Of a DNA stretch of 64,000 nt, positions 19,449-27,332 are shown piece after piece. The position numbers were made by a program, and so were the translations under genes. Each line of letters starts with the position of its first letter. Position 1 is the first letter of the stretch. Source of the stretch: Jutongia hominis (GTDB lineage: Bacteria > Bacillota > Clostridia > Lachnospirales > Lachnospiraceae); NCBI RefSeq assembly GCF_014384965.1, contig NZ_JACRSW010000030.1:62001-126000 (forward strand). Direction: 5' to 3'. Under the pieces are notes generated by a model. That model did not search any database, was not told the origin of the DNA, and was given only the letters and a program-made list of their open reading frames with translations.

Positions 19449-19880
19449 TTATGCGTTCTGTGCCAATGCCTTTCCTAATTCCACGCATTCGCTCAAACCA
19501 TCCTCATCCGGTGTCTCGTGGCAGATCAAACCTTCACCATTGACTACAGTTGCTCCGGCACTTGTCATACGATCCGTCCAGTCACGCATCCATTCGCCAT
19601 CGCCCCATCCATAAGAACCGAATAATGCGATCGTTTTACCTGCCGCAAAGCTCTCGACTTCTGCTACAAACGGTTCCATTTCTGACTCTTCCAACACTTC
19701 CGCTCCCATTGCCGGGCAGCCAAGTGCAAATGCTTTCTCTTCCTTCAATGCATCCAGAGAAGCACTGCTTACCTCTATTACTTCTGCCTCCTTTCCGGCT
19801 TCTGTGATTCCCTGACCAACGGCATCTGCCATTGCTGCTGTATTTCCTGACTGTGACCAAAAAACAACACTGATCTTCAT
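19449..19880 (-). CDS. Flavodoxin
   Basis: 143 residues, typical short-chain flavodoxin length. The phosphate-binding loop SQSGNTAAMADA near the N-terminus binds FMN, and the GSYGWGDGEWM segment (about residues 87-97) provides the flavin-stacking loop. Flavodoxins carry single electrons in the cytoplasm and often replace ferredoxin when iron is scarce. RBS AAAGGAGG precedes ATG. A near-consensus promoter and a perfect 11-bp inverted repeat downstream of it indicate repressor control; an iron-responsive DtxR-type repressor would fit the TTAG...CTAA pattern, but this is inference. Confidence 0.95.
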   Translation of the reverse strand: MKISVVFWSQSGNTAAMADAVGQGITEAGKEAEVIEVSSASLDALKEEKAFALGCPAMGAEVLEESEMEPFVAEVESFAAGKTIALFGSYGWGDGEWMRDWTDRMTSAGATVVNGEGLICHETPDEDGLSECVELGKALAQNA

Positions 19881-19907
19881 AGATAGTTCCTCCTTTAAAA
19901 TATAATC

Positions 19908-19935
19908 ACTATAGTTAGTTGTATCTAACTATAGT
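19908..19935. promoter_or_regulatory. Palindromic operator over the flavodoxin transcription start
   Basis: Arms ACTATAGTTAG (19908-19918) and CTAACTATAGT (19925-19935) are perfectly complementary with a six-base spacer. The site begins a few bases after the -10 box and so covers the expected start point, a classic repressor position. Confidence 0.75.
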
Positions 19936-19937
19936 GA

Positions 19938-19966
19938 AGTATACCTAATCATATGTTTTCTGTCAA
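19938..19966 (-). promoter_or_regulatory. Near-consensus sigma-70 promoter of the flavodoxin gene
   Basis: Minus strand TTGACA, 17 bases, TATACT. The start codon lies about 60 bases downstream. Confidence 0.85.
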
Positions 19967-20007
19967 TGCATCATTCTATCTTTTCACTTAGCTGATAAAA
20001 ATTGTCA

Positions 20008-20526
20008 TTACCTGCTCTTATTATGTACCATTTCCTGTAATTGTATGAGGCTTCCACTCTTTTTTAAGACAGAAAATATTACAAATGATAAAATACTGCC
20101 GGCAAACGTAGAGATAAAGAACGGGATCACATAAACAAAGGCTCCTCCTACCGGAATCTGCATAAGCCACTTTGCAACAGGAACAGCCGCAAGTCCACCT
20201 AAAAGTCCTGTACCAAGTGCTTCTGCTATACAGGTCAGACTGATCTTTTGGCAAAAATAATAAACAATACCACAGCAAAACGCGCCGATCATGCTTCCCG
20301 GAAAAGCAAGAAAGCTTCCGAGTCCAAAGAGATTGCGAAGCAGGCTTGCCACAAAAGCGATCGCAACGCCCCACCATGGACCAAGCAATACTGCAGAAAA
20401 TATATTGACCATATGCTGTACCGGAGCACATTTGCTGCCTGCTACCGGAATACTGATCAGACTTCCTATCACAGCGACTGCCGTAAATACACCGGCAAGT
20501 GCTAATTTTGTTGTTTTTTTATTCAT
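20008..20526 (-). CDS. thiW: ThiW, S component of a thiazole/thiamine-precursor ECF transporter
   Basis: 172 residues from ATG at 20526, selected because GGAGGA lies nine bases upstream; the open frame extends 57 codons further upstream through a repeated leader, which I reject as coding. The protein is five or six hydrophobic helices and carries the ThiW-type signature PVAGSKCAPVQHMVNIFSAV followed by LLGPWWGVAIAFVASLLRN and GSMIGAFCCG. ThiW proteins bind the hydroxyethylthiazole part of thiamine and use shared EcfAAT modules encoded elsewhere. No thiamine biosynthesis genes are adjacent, and I could not find a TPP riboswitch upstream, which is unusual for thiW. Confidence 0.85.
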   Translation of the reverse strand: MNKKTTKLALAGVFTAVAVIGSLISIPVAGSKCAPVQHMVNIFSAVLLGPWWGVAIAFVASLLRNLFGLGSFLAFPGSMIGAFCCGIVYYFCQKISLTCIAEALGTGLLGGLAAVPVAKWLMQIPVGGAFVYVIPFFISTFAGSILSFVIFSVLKKSGSLIQLQEMVHNKSR

Positions 20527-20547
20527 ATCGGGATATCCTCCATTTCT

Positions 20548-20600
20548 GATATGATGTACTCTCGGAATTTTCCAAGCGAAATATTTCGAGATGGATTTTA
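20548..20600 (-). repeat. Leader repeat upstream of thiW (TTCCGAGAG element)
   Basis: About 50 bp just upstream of the thiW RBS match 51173-51225 upstream of addB at roughly three in four positions. The minus-strand core is TTCCGAGAGTACAT. A third, partial copy at 53360-53378 has TTCCGAGAGGGTAC followed by AGAAATGGAG, as in the thiW copy. Confidence 0.6.
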
Positions 20601-20770
20601 AAGTTATTATATCGAAAATCCAACCGAAAGGATTCGTTTTTGGAAGATACCAAAAGTACATATATGGTATCAAGACTTTTCTAAAAAGATATCTCACATA
20701 TACAATAAAGTCAAATCCCTCCGTTTATATGATACGGTTTTTCTCTCCGATCACATGCAATTTTTTAGGA

Positions 20771-23500
20771 TCATTCACGGTTTTTCAAAATCTCTGCCGG
20801 TGTAATCTTCCTGATCTTACCCACCAGCACATGATTAATCACAAAATACAACAGGATGATGGCTGCATAAACGCCTGCATATAATTTCCATCCAAATGTC
20901 AGATTGATTCCGGTTGAAACATTGACAACAAGAAACGGATAAATCTGATCCATTGCCGCTTTCGCTAATGTCATGCAAAAGATCCCGCCTATTGCTACAA
21001 TATAAAAGTTTCCATTCAGATAGAGTTTTCGAATTTCTTTTGTCCGGTAACCAAAGATCTGCATCAATGCGATCGGAAAAGAAGAACGGTCGATCATTAC
21101 CTTTAACATCAGATACATGACAACTACAAAAATGATCGCAGATACACCACAAAGCATTCCGATCATCGGTCCCATCATATCCGAGAAAACAGCAGATGCC
21201 TCTTCAACCTGCTTTTTCGTCGTTATGCTGTCGAGTCGTCCGCCCGGTATGGATAACTTTTTATCCGAGCAGACAATATTGTAATAATCATCCTCTTCAC
21301 CAAAAAGATCACGCATACTGTCAATATCCATAAAGACATACATTCCTGTTGAATATTGCATAATATCCTGTACACAGAAAGCATAGTCCATATCTTCCTC
21401 TTCGTCCGAAAGTACCAGGGAATCTCCGACATGCAGGTTATTTTTCTGCGCAAAGGCAGATGAGATCACAACATTTTTCTTACTTTTTGTCACATTGGCC
21501 GGAAAATACGGATCATTTTTTCCTACTCCCAGCATTGTAATGTCCCACTTGTAACCAAGAATGACTTTTGTAAATCCTTTTGCAAAATACTCCGTTCCAC
21601 CTTCCGGCACTTTACTTGTCGGATATTTATAAGAATACATATATTCATATTTTGTATCCTGTTTCGATTCATCTCTGACCGCATTACACATAACAAGACA
21701 ATCTAGCGAAAGCATGACGATCAAAAGCGAGATGAACATACCAAACAGCACTGTAAATCCGGTTCGAAGTTCTTTTAACATCTGTCTGATCTGAAAACGT
21801 GTCACAAAACGCATTCCCTTTAAAGAAACTGCATGGATCTTTGTTTGCTTTTCTTCTTTTCGCATCAGGGATAATACCGTTTGCGATAAATGTTTACGTA
21901 TCACAAGATAATTCACAATAATGGTAGTGATCACCGGCATGAAAAGCACATATATGACAAGATATAACGGGCAGCGTACCGGAAGAATGCATATTGAAAA
22001 ATAAGCATAACAATCCTGCATCTGCGTCCATGCACCAAGCGGGCACATACCAACCGCAAAGCCTGCCACGGATGCTGCAAATGTCAGGATGGCAGGAAGC
22101 ATCAGATAATGACGGATCAGATCATTTTTGGTGACACCAAGTGCATACAACGCTCCGATCACACTGCTTTCTCTTTCAATTCCGTGGATCACAAATACCG
22201 ATATGACGTAGGCAAACAGTATCAAAATGATCACACCCGATACAAGTCCTGCGTACTTATTCAGAATCTGGTCATCTCCTGCCGCACCGATACACGAATT
22301 ATCGCTTTGTATCACAAATTGCTTCAGATTATTTAACGAAAAATCAAAATAGCGGTCAACGATCAATGTTAAATTATCCTGTAACTTTGCTGTTCCTTTC
22401 GCGAGTTTTTCTGAACCGTCTGCCGCTTTGTTTACGGCTTTCGTATATGAATTGATCGCATCTTTATATTGTTTGATCCCTTTTAATTGATCGATCACTG
22501 CTCCAATCTTCAGATTAACGATTCCATTGTCACTTTTGGCTTTTAACGCTTTCAGCTTCTTCTCAAAATTCTGTTCGGTCAAAGTATCTTCTAATCCATA
22601 AGAAGCAAATCCTTCCTGCGTTTCCGGCAAAGAAGAGGATAGCAGAAGCTTTGTCACGGACAAAAGCCGCTTACGGTATTTTGATAGCTTTTCCATGCCG
22701 TCACCAAGATCGGCAGCACCGTCAGCCAATTTATTGACACCATCTAACAGTTTATCCTTCTTTGCTCCGGTATCGTTCCAGTATTTCCGAAAATACGGAT
22801 CGGATATGTTGTCAGCAGAAACTTCATATGTTTTTAACTTTTCTTTCAACGCTTTATTTGTCATTTTTCCATTTAACCGGTAAGCGTATACATATTCTTC
22901 TGAGCGAATGCTTTTCTTCATTTTTAACAGCTTTTGATACTCTTCTTTGGTTACAAAAGCAACGCCAAACTGCTTACTGTCAACAGAAGAATCCGCAAAA
23001 GATTCCTTCGGTGCTTCGTAATCGGGTGCAATACCGATTCCGGTCACCTTAAAACGTTTTCCTGCGAGCGTAAAGGTATCTCCTGTCTTGATCTTATTCG
23101 ATTCACAAAATCTTTTTTCTAATACCATTTCCCCTGCATGAGAAGCCTTTTTTCCTTGTTCGGTATCAACAAGATTCATCTTCTCTCTGTTTTGAAATAC
23201 GCGAACATGCTTTCCATTTTTATAAGAAAAATCAAGATAAAATGTTTTCTCTAATGTGATGCCTTTGTCTTCCAGCTCCTTTTCCTGCTCTTTTGTCAAT
23301 GGAACAAACACATGAAATTCGCCACTTTCTACTTTTTGCTGCTTCGCAAAACGGTCCGTTCCGACAAGAATGCTTTCTGCTGCCGCAACCAGACTGACAA
23401 CCAGATACATTCCAAGTACGATCAATAAAAACAACGCAATATAACGAAACAGGTTTTCCCGGAACTCTCTTAAAACTCTTTTCCTTAAAACTTTCTGCAT
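20771..23500 (-). CDS. FtsX-like ABC exporter permease, two-repeat type
   Basis: 909 residues. One N-terminal helix (about 17-40) precedes a large extracellular region rich in coiled-coil sequence (for example KLADGAADLGDGMEKL), then three to four helices (about 415-560), a second extracellular domain (about 610-780), and three C-terminal helices (about 790-900). This duplicated FtsX layout is typical of permeases exporting peptides, lipids or antibiotics with a separate LolD/MacB-type ATPase, whose gene ends 18 bp upstream. RBS GGAGG, six bases, ATG. Expression is probably controlled by the divergent-site TetR repressor gene upstream. The substrate is unknown. Confidence 0.9.
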   Translation of the reverse strand: MQKVLRKRVLREFRENLFRYIALFLLIVLGMYLVVSLVAAAESILVGTDRFAKQQKVESGEFHVFVPLTKEQEKELEDKGITLEKTFYLDFSYKNGKHVRVFQNREKMNLVDTEQGKKASHAGEMVLEKRFCESNKIKTGDTFTLAGKRFKVTGIGIAPDYEAPKESFADSSVDSKQFGVAFVTKEEYQKLLKMKKSIRSEEYVYAYRLNGKMTNKALKEKLKTYEVSADNISDPYFRKYWNDTGAKKDKLLDGVNKLADGAADLGDGMEKLSKYRKRLLSVTKLLLSSSLPETQEGFASYGLEDTLTEQNFEKKLKALKAKSDNGIVNLKIGAVIDQLKGIKQYKDAINSYTKAVNKAADGSEKLAKGTAKLQDNLTLIVDRYFDFSLNNLKQFVIQSDNSCIGAAGDDQILNKYAGLVSGVIILILFAYVISVFVIHGIERESSVIGALYALGVTKNDLIRHYLMLPAILTFAASVAGFAVGMCPLGAWTQMQDCYAYFSICILPVRCPLYLVIYVLFMPVITTIIVNYLVIRKHLSQTVLSLMRKEEKQTKIHAVSLKGMRFVTRFQIRQMLKELRTGFTVLFGMFISLLIVMLSLDCLVMCNAVRDESKQDTKYEYMYSYKYPTSKVPEGGTEYFAKGFTKVILGYKWDITMLGVGKNDPYFPANVTKSKKNVVISSAFAQKNNLHVGDSLVLSDEEEDMDYAFCVQDIMQYSTGMYVFMDIDSMRDLFGEEDDYYNIVCSDKKLSIPGGRLDSITTKKQVEEASAVFSDMMGPMIGMLCGVSAIIFVVVMYLMLKVMIDRSSFPIALMQIFGYRTKEIRKLYLNGNFYIVAIGGIFCMTLAKAAMDQIYPFLVVNVSTGINLTFGWKLYAGVYAAIILLYFVINHVLVGKIRKITPAEILKNRE

Positions 23501-23517
23501 GATCTACCTCCTTCACA

Positions 23518-24219
23518 TTACAGATCTTCTAACTGAGCTGCCGGTATTCTGTTTTCATTCCGGTATTCTTTACTGATCCTGCCATCCTTGATCCGAATGA
23601 CTTTATGTACCATATCCTTTATCGAATTGTTATGCGTAACCATTAGCATCGTCGTTCCATACTGCCTGTTGATCTTTTCTAACAGGATCAGGATCTCTTT
23701 TGATGTCACGGAATCCAATGCACCGGTCGGTTCATCCAGTAAAAGGAGTTTGGGATTCTTGATCAATGCTCTTGCGATTGCACAGCGTTGCTGCTGCCCA
23801 CCGGAAAGCTGTGACGGGAATTTATCCTGATGCTCCCAAAGACCTAATGTGTGTAAAAGTTCATCCATCTCTAGCGGTTCATTCGTCAGATATTGGCACA
23901 CCTCTATGTTTTCGCGTACCGTAAGGTTCGGAACAAGATTGTAAAACTGAAAAATAAAACCAAGCGTTTCTCTCCGGTATTCCGATAATTCCTGTGGTTT
24001 TAATCCGACAATTTCTTTGCCATCAATACAGATCGATCCGCTGTCAACAACATCTAATGCACCGATGCAATTAAGTAATGTCGATTTGCCGGAACCACTC
24101 GTTCCCTGAATCACGCACATCTCCCCTTTTTCTACTCCGGTACTGATCCCTTTCAGGACCTGAATATAACTTCCGTCTGCACCATAACTTTTTTTGATAT
24201 CTTTTACTTCCAGATACAT
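23518..24219 (-). CDS. ABC transporter ATPase, LolD/MacB type
   Basis: 233 residues, the usual size. It has Walker A GTSGSGKST, Q-loop FQFYNLVPNL, signature LSGGQQQR, Walker B LLLLDEPTG and an H-loop histidine in MLMVTHNN. It energises the FtsX permease encoded 17 bp downstream; both probably form one operon with the start preceded by AAGGGG. The 230-bp gap upstream contains a 31-bp palindrome sharing its core with the operator of the adjacent TetR gene. Confidence 0.95.
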   Translation of the reverse strand: MYLEVKDIKKSYGADGSYIQVLKGISTGVEKGEMCVIQGTSGSGKSTLLNCIGALDVVDSGSICIDGKEIVGLKPQELSEYRRETLGFIFQFYNLVPNLTVRENIEVCQYLTNEPLEMDELLHTLGLWEHQDKFPSQLSGGQQQRCAIARALIKNPKLLLLDEPTGALDSVTSKEILILLEKINRQYGTTMLMVTHNNSIKDMVHKVIRIKDGRISKEYRNENRIPAAQLEDL

Positions 24220-24315
24220 ATTTCTTCCCCTTCCTGATCCTTACAGCCGCTATCCGTTTGCATTCATGCAAACCGATCCGCTTTTGATCCTTGCATCATC
24301 TTATTGATAAATATT

Positions 24316-24346
24316 CTCATTAACATAACACTGTTATGTTAATGAG
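24316..24346. promoter_or_regulatory. TetR operator upstream of the exporter operon
   Basis: A perfect palindrome with 15-base arms (CTCATTAACATAACA on the left) around a single central base. The central 13 bases ATAACACTGTTAT recur in the operator at 25116-25145 in front of the TetR gene. Confidence 0.85.
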
Positions 24347-24354
24347 TTTTTAAT

Positions 24355-24393
24355 AGCTATATATCTTTCGATGATCTCTTCCGATATATAGCT
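24355..24393. other. Inverted repeat between the TetR gene and exporter operator
   Basis: Perfect 11-bp arms AGCTATATATC (24355-24365) and GATATATAGCT (24383-24393) with a 17-base loop. There is no T tract on the minus strand, so it is a poor terminator; it may stabilise the 3' end of the TetR mRNA. Confidence 0.5.
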
Positions 24394-24449
24394 GATGATT
24401 AACATTTTTGCTTTAAACTTTTTACTTTTAATTTTTACTTTACGAGCCG

Positions 24450-25079
24450 CTAATGCTCTGTAAAAAGTGCATCCCATCCTCCTCTCAGATACGTTACGAT
24501 CGGACGGATATACTGTTGCGCTTCTTCCTCAGAGGACACATGCGTCAGCAGATGAATAAACACATCAACCTGCATATGTGCGATCCAGTGGATCAGATAT
24601 TCGCTGACCGGTTCATAACTTTTATGCTTTTGTAAAAGTTTCGTATAATGTGCATAATGCTTTTGCGTAAATTCTACAAATTCATCAACGGTATGTTCAA
24701 ATCGCGAACCCAGTGATTTATTCACAAGAAGCTGAAACGCATCGTAATACCGATACAGATAATGGATGATCTGCCTCGAAGCCTCTGCATCATCCATATG
24801 ATCTTCTTTTTGCTGTTCTGCCGTTGTGATCTGCTGCATCTCGTCTTCATAATGCTGTAACATGATCTTTTTTAGAATTTGCAATGGTTCTTCTACCAAC
24901 TCTGCAAAAAGAGCTTCTTTTCCTTCAAAGAAAAAATACAACGCTCCTGTTGTCACACCGGCATTTTTGCAAATGCTTCGAAGCGATGCCTGTAAATATC
25001 CTTTCTCAAGGAACTCTTTTTTTGCACTTTCCAGAAGCCTTCTTTTGGTTTCTTTCTCATCCTTTACTGCTTTTACCAT
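24450..25079 (-). CDS. TetR family repressor of the adjacent exporter
   Basis: 209 residues from ATG at 25079, preferred because AAGGATGG lies at suitable spacing; in-frame starts at 25091 (no spacing to AAGG) and at a GTG inside the operator (25121) are less likely. The N-terminal TetR helix-turn-helix reads KRRLLESAKKEFLEKG through SICKNAGVTTGALYFFFEGK (about residues 10-50). The C-terminal ligand domain is not recognisable by family. Two palindromes with the same ATAACACTGTTAT core lie in front of this gene and of the exporter operon, so it probably represses both. The ligand is likely an exported toxic compound (inference). Confidence 0.92.
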   Translation of the reverse strand: MVKAVKDEKETKRRLLESAKKEFLEKGYLQASLRSICKNAGVTTGALYFFFEGKEALFAELVEEPLQILKKIMLQHYEDEMQQITTAEQQKEDHMDDAEASRQIIHYLYRYYDAFQLLVNKSLGSRFEHTVDEFVEFTQKHYAHYTKLLQKHKSYEPVSEYLIHWIAHMQVDVFIHLLTHVSSEEEAQQYIRPIVTYLRGGWDALFTEH

Positions 25080-25115
25080 ATCAAGTGCCATCCTTAAACT
25101 GTTTTTTGCATCAAA

Positions 25116-25145
25116 TAACACTGTTATGCTAGCATAACAGTGTTA
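25116..25145. promoter_or_regulatory. TetR autoregulatory operator
   Basis: A perfect 30-bp palindrome centred on TGCTAGCA with half-sites AACACTGTTATGC. It overlaps the spacer and -10 of the predicted promoter at 25126-25154, so repressor binding would block transcription of its own gene. Confidence 0.88.
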
Positions 25146-25154
25146 CGTTGTCAA
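25126..25154 (-). promoter_or_regulatory. Promoter of the TetR gene
   Basis: Minus strand TTGACA, 17 bases, TAGCAT, buried in the operator. Confidence 0.7.
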
Positions 25155-25169
25155 GAAACCTATTTTGTT

Positions 25170-25284
25170 ATATTTCAAACAGAGCTCTGCTGTTGTTTCA
25201 AATTGTTATTAAATAATATTTCAAGCAGAATTCTGTTATCTCCCCAAATCCGATTGAATACTATTTCGGATCATGTTTCTGTTT
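25170..25284. repeat. 46-bp degenerate repeats, 2-3 copies, at the end of the UgpC-like gene
   Basis: ATATTTCAAACAGAGCTCTG at 25170 recurs at 25216 as ATATTTCAAGCAGAATTCTG. A weaker third copy begins at 25262 inside the 3' end of the ATPase gene (TATTTC then TTCTGTT). Both clear copies contain a 10-bp palindrome (CAGAGCTCTG, CAGAATTCTG). Confidence 0.6.
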
Positions 25285-26382
25285 CAAAATATTCTTTTCT
25301 GTATCAATGTCAAACAGATGAATCTTATCTGTATCGAGACAGATTGCACACTCCGAACCGATCGCTCGATCCGATCTTCCTTTTACCACGACAGCCATAT
25401 GGGTATCTTTTCTCTTTAAGAAAAGATTCGTCTGTACTCCTAAAAGTTCCTGTGCTTCTATATTCATTTTAAGTCCATCACCACCTCTTGACATATCTAA
25501 AACCTCAACATCTTCGGGACGTACACCGACGAAAACTTTCTTACCGATATAATCTTTTTGTTCGAGCTTTTCTCCCATCTCTTTTGGCAGATCAATGCGA
25601 TAATCATGAACCATTAAGAAATACTTCTTATCACGGTAAAAGATCTTACCATGTAACAGATTCATCTGTGGCGAACCGATAAACTGTGCAACAAAAACAT
25701 TTGCCGGATTCCGATATAACTCTTTTGCCGAGGCTACCTGCTGTACGATTCCGTCTTTCATGACAACAATCTTTGTTCCAAGCGTCATCGCTTCTGTCTG
25801 GTCATGTGTCACATAGATAAAAGTCGTCTTTAACATCTGATATAAATGATGGATCTCGGCACGCATTTTGTTACGAAGCTTTGCATCTAAGTTTGATAAC
25901 GGTTCATCCATTAAAAATACTCTCGGGTTGCGAACCATTGCCCGTCCGATTGCTACACGCTGTTTCTGACCACCGGAAAGTTCTTTCGGCTTACGGTCAA
26001 GGATCGTTTCGATATCCAGAATCTTTGCGACTTCCGAAACCTTTTTTTGCATTTCTTTTTTCGTAATATGTTTGAGTTTCATACTGTATGCAATATTTTC
26101 AAAAACAGTCATATGAGGATAAAGTGCATAATTCTGAAAAACCATTGCCACATTACGCTTGTTGGGTTTTACCTGATTCATGATCTGTCCGTCCATCCAT
26201 AACTCACCGCTTGAAATCTCTTCAAGCCCTGCAATCATACGGAGTGTTGTGGATTTTCCACAGCCTGACGGTCCGACAAATACAACAAATTCTTTATCTT
26301 CTATTGTAAGATTAAAGTCATTTACTGCTGTTACTTTATCATCATATTTTTTAAATACATGTTTTAATTCTATTGCTGCCAT
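25261..26382 (-). CDS. ugpC: UgpC/MalK-type sugar ABC transporter ATPase
   Basis: 373 residues from ATG at 26382, which has GAGG six bases upstream; the in-frame ATG four codons earlier is less well placed. The N-terminal ATPase has Walker A GPSGCGKST, Q-loop VFQNYALYPHM, signature LSGGQKQR and Walker B VFLMDEPLSNLD. The C-terminal 130 residues form the MalK-like OB regulatory domain (KKVFVGVRPEDVEVL). Such ATPases serve CUT1 importers, here the UgpA/UgpE/UgpB system encoded upstream in the same operon. It may also energise other sugar importers. The symbol follows context rather than proven substrate. Confidence 0.85.
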   Translation of the reverse strand: MAAIELKHVFKKYDDKVTAVNDFNLTIEDKEFVVFVGPSGCGKSTTLRMIAGLEEISSGELWMDGQIMNQVKPNKRNVAMVFQNYALYPHMTVFENIAYSMKLKHITKKEMQKKVSEVAKILDIETILDRKPKELSGGQKQRVAIGRAMVRNPRVFLMDEPLSNLDAKLRNKMRAEIHHLYQMLKTTFIYVTHDQTEAMTLGTKIVVMKDGIVQQVASAKELYRNPANVFVAQFIGSPQMNLLHGKIFYRDKKYFLMVHDYRIDLPKEMGEKLEQKDYIGKKVFVGVRPEDVEVLDMSRGGDGLKMNIEAQELLGVQTNLFLKRKDTHMAVVVKGRSDRAIGSECAICLDTDKIHLFDIDTEKNILKQKHDPK

Positions 26383-26420
26383 ATTCATCCTCATTTCTTT
26401 TTTCCTGTTTTTATCGGCAT

Positions 26421-26477
26421 TTCTCTTTTATCTGCATGACCTTTTTTATGCTACAGGCAGTTTTCTTTTATCTGTTT
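26421..26477. repeat. Weak 40-bp direct repeat before the UgpC-like gene
   Basis: CTTTTATCTG at 26425-26434 recurs at 26465-26474 with similar flanks, in the 120-bp gap between the HAD gene and the ATPase gene. Confidence 0.4.
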
Positions 26478-26501
26478 TAAGTGACATTTCATTAACTGCT
26501 T

Positions 26502-27239
26502 TTATATAGATTGATCAGCCAAATAATCCGGAATTTCTCCGACATTTTCCAACACAATATCTGCCTCTTTTTCCAATTCTTCATAAGCTGCCAGTCCACT
26601 CAAAACACCTGCCGCCTTTGCATGACACCGGTGTGCAAAAAGCATATCGTTTAGCGTGTCTCCTACAACCATGATCTCCTGTGCCTGCAGATCATATTTT
26701 TTTCGAAAGCGTTCAAACATATCGGTATCCGGCTTTGGTTTCATACTTCCATCATCCCACCCAAGGAAATCAAAGCACGAAAGAATGCCAAGCTTTTGAA
26801 AACATCTTCTGACTGCGGTATCGGTATCGGCTGTTGCCAGTCCGATCAAAATATGCTCCTGATGCAGACGATCAAAAAGTTCTTTTAGTGGAACGATCTG
26901 CTGATAAGAAAATTCTTTGCGGCTGATCACACTTTCAAACAATACGGAAAGCTGCTGTCCTGCCAGCTCTTCGTCCAGTTCGACAGCTTCTTTTTGCAAT
27001 GCATCACATATACTTTTTGCAATCTCATGGTAGGTCTGGTAAGCAAGCGGTGCTTTTGCATCGATCGTGTCATTGATCACTCCCATTGCTTCTAAGATCA
27101 CTTGTTGTAATTCTTTCGTATCTGTTAATCCATTGACTTGCAAGAACAATCGTGCTACCTCTTTTGCTGCTTTAAGCCAAAGAGAGTTAAAATCGATCAA
27201 CGTTCCATCTTTATCAAACAGGATTCCTTTTATCAACAT
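26502..27239 (-). CDS. HAD-superfamily phosphatase, phosphoglycolate-phosphatase like
   Basis: 245 residues. Motif I FDKDGTLIDFNS supplies the nucleophile and general acid Asp residues, motif II is IGLATADTD, motif III lies around Lys in SMKPKPDTDMF, and motif IV is VVGDTLNDM. The helical cap (about 20-100) places it with Gph/PGP-type small phosphatases. In this operon, between a PHP hydrolase and a Ugp-type importer, it probably dephosphorylates an imported or released phospho-compound such as glycerol phosphate; that substrate is inferred. The start overlaps a duplicated copy of the PHP gene's 3' end, which supplies its RBS GGAG. Confidence 0.88.
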   Translation of the reverse strand: MLIKGILFDKDGTLIDFNSLWLKAAKEVARLFLQVNGLTDTKELQQVILEAMGVINDTIDAKAPLAYQTYHEIAKSICDALQKEAVELDEELAGQQLSVLFESVISRKEFSYQQIVPLKELFDRLHQEHILIGLATADTDTAVRRCFQKLGILSCFDFLGWDDGSMKPKPDTDMFERFRKKYDLQAQEIMVVGDTLNDMLFAHRCHAKAAGVLSGLAAYEELEKEADIVLENVGEIPDYLADQSI

Positions 27240-27248
27240 CTGTCTGCT

Positions 27249-27332
27249 CCATTTCTTCTAATACTTCATCGCTTTTTATAAAAGACTAATCCATTTCTTC
27301 TAATGCATCACCAAGCTGTATAAAACAATGTT
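27249..27332. repeat. 42-bp two-copy repeat across the PHP gene end
   Basis: CCATTTCTTCTAAT at 27249 and 27291 begins two 42-bp units, about 27 of the first 35 bases identical. The right copy encodes the C-terminus FIQLGDALEEMD of the PHP protein; the left copy, after the stop and in the same frame, would encode FIKSDEVLEEME and contains the RBS of the HAD gene. Confidence 0.8.

Noticed and set aside
20527..20697. 57-residue N-terminal extension of ThiW
   Set aside because: It lies in the leader repeat, and a strong RBS precedes the internal ATG at 20526.
24355..24393. Terminator after the TetR gene
   Set aside because: Good stem but no T tract on the minus strand; listed only as an inverted repeat.
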